From contig PUFA01000034.1 in assembly GCA_003508835.1 (NCBI GenBank), positions 3,746,501 to 3,810,500 on the forward strand: a stretch of DNA of 64,000 bases, read 5' to 3'. The translations under genes and the position numbers were made by a program. How positions within the stretch are numbered: the first letter of the stretch is position 1; each line of letters starts with the position of its first letter. Positions 1 to 10,900 of the stretch are shown here, in pieces. This DNA is from Eonycteris spelaea. Taxonomy: Eukaryota > Chordata > Mammalia > Chiroptera > Pteropodidae. The notes beneath the pieces are model-generated. The model was not told the DNA's origin. It saw only the letters and a program-made list of their open reading frames with translations, and made no database searches.

Positions 1-780
1 GAACCATGGCATGAAACCAGGAGAAAAAAAGATAACGGAAGCAGATGATACAGAGATTGGAATTAGCACACAAAAACTATGATTAAAATGCACAAGAAAA
101 TGGATGAAAAGATGGAAAAATTAGAACCTTGAACAATCCCACCGGAAAATTGAAATGCGCAAAAGATAATCAAATGGACATTTTAGAGCTGAAAAACAAA
201 AAACAAAAACCAAAAAAAAAAACCAATTTCTTAAACTCAGTGGAAGGATTTAGCCAAAGATTTGGATACAGAAAAAGACAAAATTAGTGAATTGGCTAAC
301 TAGAAGACACACAATTCAATAGAGAGTATCCAAGTCAAGTATAGAAATTTTAAAATTGGAAAACTCTAGAAAAACATATAAGGAATATGTGAGAAACAGC
401 TGAAAGGTCTCGTTTGGGGAGGGCAGAAGAAATAAAGAGATAATGGCTAAGAATTTTCCAAAACAGATAAAAGACATCAATTCACCAACTCAAGAAACTC
501 TGAAACCCCAACAAGATAATTGCAAAACAACAACAACAAACAAACCTCAAAACAATAAAATCTGGACTCATTGCAGTATAATTACCAAAATAATATCAGG
601 AGCAGCTAGAACTGAAACCAAACCTCAAGCCACAAACTTTGAAAAATGATAGTTTATCAGTCGATGACCTTAAGTTTCTGGTGTAGTAGAGCAGGTTTAA
701 AAAAACAACTCAAAACCTTCAACCCCCACTTGCAATACCACTTTCTGTTGATGAAACTTAAAAGATGGATGAAGCAGTTA
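1..780 (+). mobile_element. Old L1 fragment, ORF1/5' region
   Basis: The sequence follows the ancient L1/HAL1-type 5' and ORF1 pattern (AAAAGACATCAATTCACC, AAGAATTTTCCAAAACAGAT) with many stops and indels. It continues leftward out of the window. Confidence 0.6.
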
Positions 781-1363
781 AATGTTATGAATCATGCAAG
801 TGAGGAAAACACTGTCAGAACTGATTATGCCAAAGGAAAGGGGAAGAAGAAACCAAGGATTTATTACAGTGCAGAAGCTGCTTTTGACTTCAGGGAATTT
901 GCTGGTTCCAGAGAACCAGATGCTCAGGTTGGCAACCTGAACACCTAAGAGTGACGTGAACAAAGTCCAGAGTCCCCCTGGGGTGGAGGGTCTAATGGGA
1001 GTCCAGACCATGACATCACATCTTCGCAGTGACAATAGAGTAGGAGACGACTCTGGCCTGCATTGCATTTCCAGTGAACCCCTCGGGTGCCTCCAGGTGC
1101 TCTCAGACCCTGACCTTGTGTTAAAGTGTTCCCTGGACAGGCACCTGGGTATAGCAAACAGAACACCTTTCCAAAAGCTAGTACTTTCACCGCAGGCCTA
1201 AATTTCACCTGCATATTTTTTTCAAATACAATTAGGTACACAGTAAAAAACAAACAAACAAAACAAAACAAACAACAAAAACCCCAAAACAAAAAACAAA
1301 AACCAACAAACCCAGCAAAATATAAGCAAAATTACTTTTGTGATTAGAGTGCACACGAATTAC

Positions 1364-1411
1364 CTTCTTTCTCCTGACATGCATTCTTGGAAAATTAGCC
1401 AGAAGTTCTTC
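1364..1411 (-). pseudogene. Orphan paralogous copy of the SP-family SAND-end exon
   Basis: The 48 nt between a TTTTCAG acceptor and an AAG|GTAATT donor give an open frame EELLANFPRMHVRRKK. The length, phase and both splice sites equal those of the 25051-25098 exon, and the flanking DNA on the upstream-intron side (about 1412-1540) is recognisably the same as 25099-25215. So this is a duplicated genomic block, not a retrocopy. The conserved NPP is NFP here. No SAND core, HSR, PHD or bromodomain exon was found near it, so it is either a fragment or part of a second SP-family gene extending before base 1. Confidence 0.75.
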
Positions 1412-2239
1412 CTGAAAAATAAGAAGATCCAAGTAGCTGGTTAGCCTGTGTTTCTGTTTAGTGAGTATGGCTTTTTCAGCCTCATCATCACTGACTGTCC
1501 CACAGTCAGCTCAAACCAAGGTGAGATTAGTGTAGAAGCCTGAAAACACAACTCTAACCAAATGATTGAGGACAATAGCCCGAGTGATAAGTCCAGATGA
1601 CACCTCCCCTGATAGGATGTGATGGAAAGGGTACTTTGATATTCTTTCATAAAACCCCAGCCTAACCATGAGAAAAACAACAAGATGAACCCAAATTGAA
1701 AGACATTCTATAGAATGCCTGACTGGTACTTATCAAATTGCCAAGGACATGAAAAATGAGGGAAGAATGAGAGACTGTTCCAGACCACATAGAATAGGTG
1801 ATAGAATGACTGAAGGCAATGTGGTACCCTGGACTAAATTCTGGAACAAAAAAGGGACTTCATGGGAAAATTGGTGAAATTAAACACGTCCATCGCTTAG
1901 TTAACAGTGATGTACCAGTGTTGGTGTTTTGGTTTTGACAAATGTACCACAGTAGTATAAGAGGATAATGCCACAGGACATGGCACTGGTGGGCAGTACC
2001 CCGAAACTTCTGTAGTATCTTTGAAACTTTTCTGTATATGTAAAATTATTCCAAAACAATAGTTTATCTAAAAAAAATTAAAAACTCTGGTAGTGAGAAC
2101 AGCGGAGACACTAGAAAACAGGGTGAGGAATACTCCATACATTGGAACTATCAGATGCCAACTATAAAACTTCTTTGATTTGTGTCAGTTTTCATATTAA
2201 GAAAGGAAACCTGCAGCAAACATCATCAATAATGGTGCA

Positions 2240-4285
2240 ATGAGGAAAGCTTTCCCTTTGGGACTCAGCTCAAGATACAGATGATTACTATCACTACTTA
2301 TATTCACGGTGATACTGAACATCCTGGTCCACACGGCAAGGCAAGAAAAAGAAATAAGTGTAAGGATGAGAACTGAGTAAACAAAACTGCCCTTCTGTAT
2401 ACCTCAAATAAGTTAATATACATACATATATATCTCCATATAAGTCATTAGAATTTAAAAGAATTTGGCAAAGTTTTAATTCATTTTTATATCTTAGAAA
2501 CCAGTAGCTAGAAAGTTAATTTTAAATTATGTAGATTTAAAGGTATCAAGTCTCTATGAATAAATCTAGCAGAAATATATGACTTCAAAGGAGAAAAACA
2601 CTTTTTATTAGACAATATCTTTAATAATATACAGACACCATATTAATGAAATAGAACAATACCATAAAGAGGTCAATTCTCTTCAAATCAAGCCATAGAC
2701 TCAGTACAATCCTAAAAAAAATCCCAACAAGATTTTGACAAGCTGATTCAGAGGGCCAAGACACTTTGAAGAAGAAAAGAGGACAGGATGATTTGCTCTA
2801 CCAGCTATTCAGAGCTCATATGAAGCCATCCTCACTATTACAGAGTGGTACAACACAAGGAGAGGCTCTCATTGGTCAATGGCAGAGAAGAGAGAACACA
2901 GGAACAGACCCTACACATGTGGGTAGCACTGCAGGTCAGTGGGGAAAAGAATGGTTAGCCCAACAAGGGTGTCCTCAGAAAAACTGCTAAGAATAATGAT
3001 AGGTCCTTTAAACTGTAGATCAGTTGGGGAGCAATTCAGTCTCAGTTAAGACAGGAAATGTGAAAAAAAAAATCACACAGATGAAGACTGCGAGAACAGG
3101 GGTGAGGGGAAAGCTGTTGTAAAATGGAGGAATGGGCTGTAAAACCATGACGGGCTCGTGAAAAAGAAAGCAAAGCAACACAAGAACCAAACAGCAGACA
3201 GAATCGATATGGAGAAATAACCCAGAGGATGAGGAAGACATCACCAAAGCAGTTAACATCACACAAAAACCTAAATAAATAAAGCAACAGTGTGCAGATG
3301 GGCTGAAATAATAACAAAAAGTAGTTTTGAGTGGAGCTTGCAGAGCTGTTATAGCAAATTAAGACCCTCTTTAGAAATTATAAAAATAAATACTAAAATT
3401 AAAGTAATTGTCATGGAAGAAAAACTTGAGACAACTGTTATGAACAGAAAATAAAAAGCTAAAGAGAGAAAAGATTAAGGACAGATAAAGCTGTGAAGCC
3501 TAAAGTTGTCCCAACAGTTTTGCCCACAAATTAAAAAAAGAATTGTTTTTGAGAATATTAGAGAAGACACTTTCCCTAAAATAAAGATAGACTTGAATCT
3601 GCCACTTTAAGAACACAAGGATTATGGTTAAAGACAGTGTGTACGGAATTCACCAGTAACTTTCAGCATTGTTTATTTATTCATAACAAGGGTGCATCTA
3701 CCTCAAATCAATACTATAATAAATCTACACTCTAAATTACAAGCTTTAAGAAGATAGAAGTCACCATAAACAAAATTAAAACATAAGGAAAGTATATTTA
3801 TAACTTTTGGAATATTTAGCAAACTCTCCCTTATCAAAGAAAGGACAATCACCTTAACTGATAACATTGGCAATAAATAAACCAGCAATTCACTGAAGAT
3901 GCAATTCAAATGGTCAATAAACCCAAAAAAATGTTCAACATCCCATGTAATCAGTGCAAATTAACTAAATGAATCTCTTTATCTAACACCTTTGCAAAAT
4001 GGCTGTTGGAATATGGTTCACCGCATTCACTCTCGTTAGGAGAATATCTTGGTTCAGCTACTTAGAAAGGCAGCTTGGCAGGGTTTATAACAACTAAGAA
4101 TTAGAACTTTTTGTCACAACAAACCAAACCACTTTTTGGGTTATTGACACAACACAAATACTTGTATATATGCAAAAAAGATATAAATAGATAATTGTTG
4201 CTATCACAGTTTATTAGTAAAAGTGAACAATTGAAAATGACCTAAGCGTCTGTCAGCGGGAGAGAATAGTTTAACAATTATGATA
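2240..4285 (+). mobile_element. Decayed L1 ORF2 pieces
   Basis: ORF2-like blocks are seen near 2650-2780 (AATCCTAAAAAAAATCCCAACAAG type) and 3940-4260, in the order expected on the plus strand. The stretch 2790-3900 is only weakly L1-like. No long frame remains. Confidence 0.5.
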
Positions 4286-4587
4286 TATCTGATTTCACTT
4301 ATATGTAGAATCTAAGGAACAAACAGAACAAACTAATCAAAAACAGATTCACAAATATAGTGGATAATTTGATGATGGACAGAGGGGAGAGGGTTTGGGG
4401 GGCTGGGAGAATGGAATGAAGGGTTAAAGAAGTATAAGTTAGTAGTTGATACTTGGTCATTAATGCAGTTGGCATTAATACGTTGGCTAGGTGGAGGGCC
4501 AGGGAGGGAAGGGGCAATTGGGGGATCATTTAATGAACTATATAGATGTTTAACCAATGAAACTAATTAAAATAAATAAATTTTAAA
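4286..4587 (+). mobile_element. 5'-truncated L1 3' end inserted into an older L1
   Basis: A 302-base L1 3' UTR with an A-rich tail is flanked by a perfect 10-base target-site duplication AATTATGATA (4276-4285 and 4588-4597). The same 3' UTR type occurs at 21290-21590. Older L1 sequence continues on both sides. Confidence 0.75.
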
Positions 4588-4597
4588 AATTATGATA

Positions 4598-4970
4598 GGT
4601 CAACTCCATGGAGTAGTATACAGCTGTTAAAAAGAGTGAGAAAGATCTTTATATTTATTAAAGTGGAAAGATCTCCAACATTTCGAATATGTGGAAATGC
4701 AACATGGCAGATACGATATAATTTCATTTATTAAAAACAAGACACACGTTACATATTTAGAAGAATAAGTTAAATGTGTAAATGCATAGAAAAGATAATG
4801 AAGGCTATGCCCTCAACTCTCAAGACCAGAATTGGAAGCTACAGGGGGATGGGTGGTAAAAGGGACTTGTTCCCTCGATACACTTTATGTCATTTGAAAT
4901 TTCCTGAACGAGAATGCAAAATATAATATTTTTTGTATTAAAATAATTAAAAAATAAAACTTATTAAGTA
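4598..4970 (+). mobile_element. Continuation of the interrupted older L1
   Basis: L1 ORF2 3'-end pattern (GGAGTAGTATACAGCTGTTAAAAA, AAGATCTTTATATTTATTAAAG) resumes directly after the target-site duplication and runs into an A/T-rich end. Confidence 0.55.
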
Positions 4971-4974
4971 ATGT

Positions 4975-7731
4975 TATTTCTGACCCATTACTAGAGGGAA
5001 AAAATAGGATTTTTAGCCTTTTCCTTGTGAGAGGTATCATCCATTTCAGAACAAAAAATCAAAGCAAAAATGGAAATACTCAGCCTGCCCCTGTCTTTGG
5101 CATCTTAGTCCTTTCTCTTCCTCTTACTCCTTTTATCAAGATCACTGGAGGAAAGACCCAGACCCACAGCCAGAGATGGGAACAGGCCTAGAGCTCAGCC
5201 CACCCTGGATCAGTAGGAGAGCACAGCACTGTTTACACATAGCCTGATGTTTACCCTGAATCTTATATTTGCTAAAGTACCTTCTTTAAAAACAACCTAA
5301 GAGAAGGTAGAGGAGGCCTGAGGGAAAGAGAGGGTTCAGAGCTTACAGGAAATAACAAATTGCTGCCTCAAAGGGACAGCGCACTCCAGATGGGGCCCCC
5401 AGCCGAGCAGTAGTGTCAAGCAAGAGTTCGGTGAACTGTGACAAGCTGGACTCTCACACGCAGCTGTCTTGCTGCAGCTTAAACCCGATTCCCTCATTAG
5501 CTAGTCCTGCATTTCATTACCCTGCCTGTGAGTGTGCTTGTAAAGCAGGCTCAAGGGAAAAGTTTAGAAGAGCGTCTGACGACAGACACTAAAGCTGCCG
5601 TGTGGCCAGGAAGAAAGTTACAGGGAGGTAGACTGACCTGGCGATGAAGTCGCTGCTCCTACCAGCCATCTTCCCACCCTGGGCCCTGCCTGGGCCTGGA
5701 GCCTGGCCTCAGGTTCCTGGGTCCAGTGTGGCCTGGGTCCTGATCAGGAAGTCTGTGAACCGACTTACCCAGAAATGGCTCCACCCATGAGGGGAAACGA
5801 AAGTGAAAGTAACTTTTCCTGTGCTGTTGGACACTGTCTCTCTCCTCCTGCAGCTCCGTGGAGGATCTGAGCCATCAAGGCAGCAGGAATGGAGGACAAG
5901 GAGTGACAGGGCCTGGAGACCAGGGGAAGAGGACCCTGGAGGTGGGGGAGAGTCAGCTCCCAGGTGTCCCTGTGTTTGTGCAAAGACACCTGAAACAGGA
6001 AAGTAGCCCGAGCTACTGAGCCTGAGAACCTGGGAAGCAGAGAGGCTGTGATTGAGGAGGGATCCGGGGCACAGGGCATGCCAAGGGGACTGTCTGCCTA
6101 AGCTTTATCAGTAACAGCTTCTGCTCAGACTTCAGTGGGGACCAGGGTTTACCCCTGAGTTGAAGCAGCAGCATCCCAGACCTGAGGGTTCAAGGGCAGG
6201 AGGAAGTGGCAGCAGTAGTAGCAGCCACTGGGCCAGAGGATCGAGATCCTTGGCACCTCTGTGGATGCAGAAATGGAGAGCAGCCCCCAGGGACCTAAGT
6301 GGATACGCTCAGGCCCTGCTCCCATGTCCCCTTCTAGGAGACGGCCCATCAATCAGCAAGACTCCTGGTCCCCGCTGCCCTCCCTTCTCTCTGGGGAGAC
6401 TGTCCGACTGGGCATACAGTGGAAGGGCGAGTCTGCTCCTTGGTGCGTCTCTCTGGGTTCATCCTGCCTGCACAGGCCAGAGTTCTGTGCTCCTCCAGGT
6501 TCAAGTGCACGGGGACAGCGGCCTGTGGAATGCGGGGTATGTAGGGTTGATTGGAGCAGCCTGAGGCCTTGTGACTAAGCCTAATTCTGAGGTTCAGATT
6601 TAGAAATCCTAAACTGGTATTTTGCACTCCATCTGTCTCGCCTTTTTCCCTGTCACTTGGTTCCGACCACAGGCAAGGGAGAGGGGTGCACTTTTGGAGT
6701 GCCCACTAACACCTTACGAGGGGTCAAGCACATGGATATATGTCTCTCTCCTTGAGTTCTCCTCCACTTGTGCCCCAGAAGGACAGAGAGGCAGGAGTCA
6801 CAGCCCCCTTCGTGCAGGGCAATTACCCCATGTGTTGCCCCCACGACACTTGGTGGCAATATTTCAGCTTTTAGGGGCTGGGGTGAGGCGGAGCCTCCCT
6901 TCTCCCACTTCACAGAACCTCAGAGACTGGGCTTGGTCGTGGCAGAGCTGTGGACGCCAGGGCTTTCCTACAAAGCGAGTAAGAAGCCAGGGGCGTGGCT
7001 GGAGATGAAATGGAGTTCCATCTATCAGGGAGGGGAGTGAATTCGTGGAAAGGGAATGGGAAAAGGCATCTGGACAGAGAAGGAGGTTAAAGTGTGAAGG
7101 TCGTGAGGAGAATGCCAGGGAACACAGGAGGCCCTTCTGGGCCACTTTGGGAAGGTCCGGGGGTCACCGTGAGAAGTCCACAGTCCTGTGCAGCCCGCGG
7201 TTGCCACCGTCACTCACAGCCCTTCAATTAGAACCCTGGGCTTCACCTCAGGGGCAGTTAGTGACTCACACCCACAGCTGAACAAGGCTGGCTTCCCTGG
7301 TCCCCTGGTTATAGCTATAGCCAGACATACCACACTCCCGCCACCCACTGAAACCACCTCACGCTTTCCTCCCAGGCCCACCTGGCCCCAGAAACACCGT
7401 GTGGACACAGGCCGAGGAGATAGCTCTGATATTTGGCAGCTCCTGAGCTCAAAGACGAGTTTATGACCTGGACAGAGAGGTCTGGGTCTAACGTTGTGAG
7501 GGAGACCCTGAGACCGTGACCCCCTCCACGCCCTCGCAGCCTCTCTGTTTCCCAGAGAGCTCCCATCTGTCTGGAAATGCCAAGGTGACCTTGGCCCAGG
7601 CCCGAGGCCTGCGTTCCCAGGAGATGGAGCAGGGAGCCCTCCTGAGGTCCCCTCCAGGCATGCTGATTTTACTCGAAGATGAGTAATTTAAAGCAATCGA
7701 ATTATTAAACAAGTTTCAAAAATGGATGGCA
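4975..7731. other. GC-richer low-repeat DNA, no gene recognised
   Basis: Base composition changes here from AT-rich L1 to GC-rich, with several medium open frames on both strands (up to 134 codons). None has recognisable similarity, start context or splice structure. Apart from the IRF-type motif at 5792-5809, nothing specific is supported. Confidence 0.5.
5792..5809 (+). promoter_or_regulatory. Interferon-response / IRF-type motif
   Basis: GGGAAACGAAAGTGAAAG contains an ISRE-like GGGAAACGAAA overlapping a perfect IRF core GAAAGTGAAAG. It lies in GC-richer, repeat-poor DNA. On the minus strand a good splice donor (CTGG|GTAAGTCG, near 5770) lies 20-40 bases downstream, so a minus-strand first exon is possible but unproven. 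SP-family promoters are typically interferon-responsive, but no HSR exon follows here. Confidence 0.45.
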
Positions 7732-7760
7732 GAGAATAATTTTTTTTTTATTATTATTTA

Positions 7761-7883
7761 CACCTACAGCAAATGATCTTCCTTCCTAGGTGGTCTCCCA
7801 TCCAAGTACTAACCAGGCCCGACCCTGCTTAGCATCCGAGATCAGATGGGATAGGGCTTGTTTAGGGTGGCGTGACTGTAGAC
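7761..7883 (-). repeat. 5S rRNA-derived module of the SINE
   Basis: Starts GTCTACAG-CACGCCACCCT and ends GCTGTAGGTG, following mammalian 5S rRNA along its full 120-base length. The internal control region is well kept: GCTAAGCAGGGTCGGGCCTG and TTAGTACTTGGATGGGAGAC. Substitutions elsewhere and its place inside a SINE show it is not a functional 5S gene. Confidence 0.92.
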
Positions 7884-7966
7884 CATGGACTGTGACTCTG
7901 CTGGGGTGTGAACCCAGGACCTTCTGCATATAAAGCAGATGTGCTAACTGCTACGCCATGGAACCA
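7884..7966 (-). repeat. tRNA-Val-derived module of the SINE
   Basis: GGTTCCATGG-GTAG-AGTTAGCAC, the anticodon-arm-like TCTGCTTTATATGCAGA, and the B box GGTCCTGGGTTCACACCCCAG closely follow tRNA-Val(UAC). The anticodon position reads TAT and the 3' acceptor strand is lost, so it is not a tRNA gene. Confidence 0.8.
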
Positions 7967-7979
7967 TGTCCGAGAATAA

Positions 7980-10900
7980 ACTTTTAAGAGAAGTGAAATA
8001 CTTCAAAGAAGTTGTGGGTTCCGTGTAGACAACCTCGGGCAATGTCCCGCCCTTTCCCACCTCCCCCTGGGGATCATCTTCACCCTCCTCCACCATTAGG
8101 GTTCTCTGCTTCCTGGAAGATTGGAGTCTGAGCGTCTGAGCTTCGCCCAGCTATTACTCTTTCGTCCCCAACTGCTCAACTGAAAAAGATTAACCTTATT
8201 TATGAGTTTAATAAATATTTAACTCTCATGTTTAATATTCTGGGAATCCCAGTGGAATCTCCACGTGTTTCATAGTGAGTCCTCGTCGGCACTTGCTGCC
8301 ATCACTGGTGGATATGGGACCAGGCAGTTCCACATCAGATTTGCCTTGTAAGGAATAAATTAAGTCTGCTGGGCTCAGTCCCATCCTTGGGAAGCAGGAA
8401 GAGTGTTTCTTGGCAGCCACCTCCAGCTAGCCCAGGAGCGTCAGTCAGCTAGCTGGGCTGGGTACCACAAGGAGCAGAGATGCACAGGGAAGGAGGCGGT
8501 TGCATGAGCTACGAAGCCTTTGCAGAGTTGCCGCTCCTAATATTTCTGCAAATCCCTCTGTACATCCATTACTAATCATGGTGCCCTGGAATGGTTTCTG
8601 GACTGTTCTGGACCTCGGAACAGCCATGTGATGCATGAGTGGCAAGGAAAGGCCTGCCCCTGGCAGCTCATTCAGAACACCGCCACTCAGCACACAGAAG
8701 AACCCGCTGGGTAGCAGCCTTTGCTTCTTTCGGCTGGTAAATGGGTGTTTCCACTGAGTCGAGGACTCATGGCCAGGAGCTCAGAATAGCTGAACAGAAC
8801 AGAAACAGGAGATGACAAGTAACGTGCTGTGAAGACTCAGTGCTATTCTTCTTGATTTCAATACATGTGTGTTGCCTGTCACTTTGAAAGGCCTTTTCGT
8901 TTTTATGCTAACACTAGCAAGGCCAATCCGCACCTGCTGCCGCTGTCCGGAGGTGATGTGCAGGGGAGCAGCAGAGCGTGCTTTACCCACAAGAGCTCCT
9001 GCTAGAAACTGCTGTGGTTGGGAAGACTACTGAGCTGGAATGCCTTGGGAAACCCCAGGGGTCCTGCGCCCAGGATGGAGAAAGTCCTGTGCAGAGGGTG
9101 GAGTGGGCCTGCTTAGGCCATCTGTGCTGAGAGCTCTGGCCCAGGAGAAACCCAAACACCAGCAAGGGGCTTTCCCTCAGGGCCAAGTCCTGCACTCTGC
9201 CCCCATCCCCCACCTGCCTGGGGCACCTGTTTGTCATGTGTACAGACACTGTGCCTGTGAAATGGGCTGGCTTCCCAGAGGTTCCCAGCACATGAGCACA
9301 GGAGGACCACATGGATTTGGCCAGGTCATAATGGCCCTGGGAACATGAGTGTGGCCCTGGAGTTCTGCCAGGTTCTGCCAGACATCCTATGTCTCACCTT
9401 TGGATGCTGCTCTGCAGGAGCAAGTGGCCTCTAGGGTCTCTGGGTATAACAGCTTTATAGACAGCATGGCTGTGCTGGTTTCTCAAGACAATGATGTTGA
9501 AGTTGAAAACTCATGAATCTTATTTGACTTTGATCCATTGTCTTGGGGCATAAAGGGAATAGAGGGAAAGGTTCCTGGAGGTCAGATGCCACTCTACAGC
9601 TACTAACAATTTGAGAATGACCAGTGGGCTGTCTAGTGGGTGACACCCTCCCCTCCACAGAAAAGGAAAACCCCTCTGCCCTCCCCATGCATGCTGTAGA
9701 TGGCTTATGGCACTTGCTTCCATGAATAATTCTAGAGGGGATTTTAGCCAGCTGAATGTGGAGCCTTGGTGAGTGAGGGACTCACATATCCCCGAGGACC
9801 TGATTCTAGGCTGAGCTATATAGACAATGATTTCTTTGGGCTGTGCCCACAAGAACCTAGTACTGGAGAATGTGTCCTCACCCACTGGTGTGCCTGGCAG
9901 GTTGGGCCCGGATTCCCACTTACCATCAGGCAATGGTACAATACAGGAACCAAGGGGCCATCTCGTATTTCCTGACCAAGCAAACATGAGGACAGTTAGC
10001 CAGCTCCTGTACAATACTTCTGGCTGCATGAAGTGACACAGAATGCAACAACTTCTAAGAGCGAGCACATCTAGGGGCAGGCAGAGTGCATCTGCCAAAG
10101 GCTCAGTGACAGTTCTCAGCCTGAGGAGTGGTCACAGACACCAGACAATCTAGATACACTTTATTATACAGCTAAGACTTGTCCTCCTGAGATCTCAAAT
10201 GTGAGGTCTCAGATCTTCCTCCCAACTGAGACACAGGCCACTGTGCATGAACCCCTGGAGGGGAGGGCCACAGAACGCAGTCCTGCCCACCTCTCTGCAT
10301 AGCTGGCCGAATGCAGTTAAAAGCATGAGACAAGTGCGTCAGCACAGGAGCCCCCCCCCCGCCCCCCCCCTCCGTCCCCGGACACTTCACCCTAGTTCCT
10401 GGCTAGGATATTGGTGAGGATATCGCTGTAGGAATCCAGAAGGTGCTGTTTCGTATGAACACTGTAGACTCTTTCTGTCCCGCACGCAATTGGTTCAGGG
10501 GAAACCTTGAATGAGGATTTCAGGAGAGAACATCCTAGTTTTCATGGAATGTAAGAACAAATGGTTTTATGTTAGATGAAAAGTTTCAGACCAGCAGGTC
10601 TGAGCGGAAGTGCCAGCTGCAAGTCTGACGAGTACCTGATTAATTATATTGTTCTGCAGACCCCCTGCTTTGTTTTTGTTTTGTTTTTGGGGGCAGCAGA
10701 GGTCATATTCAGACCGAGTCTGTCTTTGCCAGCAGTTTATTTAGCACAGGTTCACTGTGGGAATTTCACGAGTCAATAGCACACTGGATAGTATCTCTTA
10801 ATAAGCTAAAGAAAGACATAATAGGCACCAAATGAATGACAAATTAATCACACTATTTCTCTGGGGAAGGGGAGGTGAAAGAATAAAGTTCACACTTAAC

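Larger units (their letters stand above)
7740..7971 (-). mobile_element. Hybrid tRNA/5S rRNA SINE (MEG-TR-like, fruit-bat type)
   Basis: Read on the minus strand: a tRNA-like head at about 7884-7966, then 5S rRNA-like sequence 7761-7883, then an (AAT)n/A-rich tail. An 8-base target-site duplication GAGAATAA flanks it (7732-7739 and 7972-7979). Both modules carry RNA polymerase III promoter elements. Hybrid SINEs of this design are known from megabats, which makes this the best taxonomic marker in the window. Confidence 0.88.

Noticed and set aside
7884..7966. tRNA-Val gene
   Set aside because: The 3' acceptor strand is missing, the anticodon is altered and the sequence is fused to 5S-like sequence inside a SINE.
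9520..10098. 192-codon open frame on the minus strand, one of the longest in the window
   Set aside because: No recognisable domain, unremarkable start context, no splice signals that make sense, and GC-richer DNA gives long chance frames.
10155..10390. AATAAA-like signal on the minus strand with an open frame before it
   Set aside because: No upstream exon, domain or processed-pseudogene signature supports a gene.
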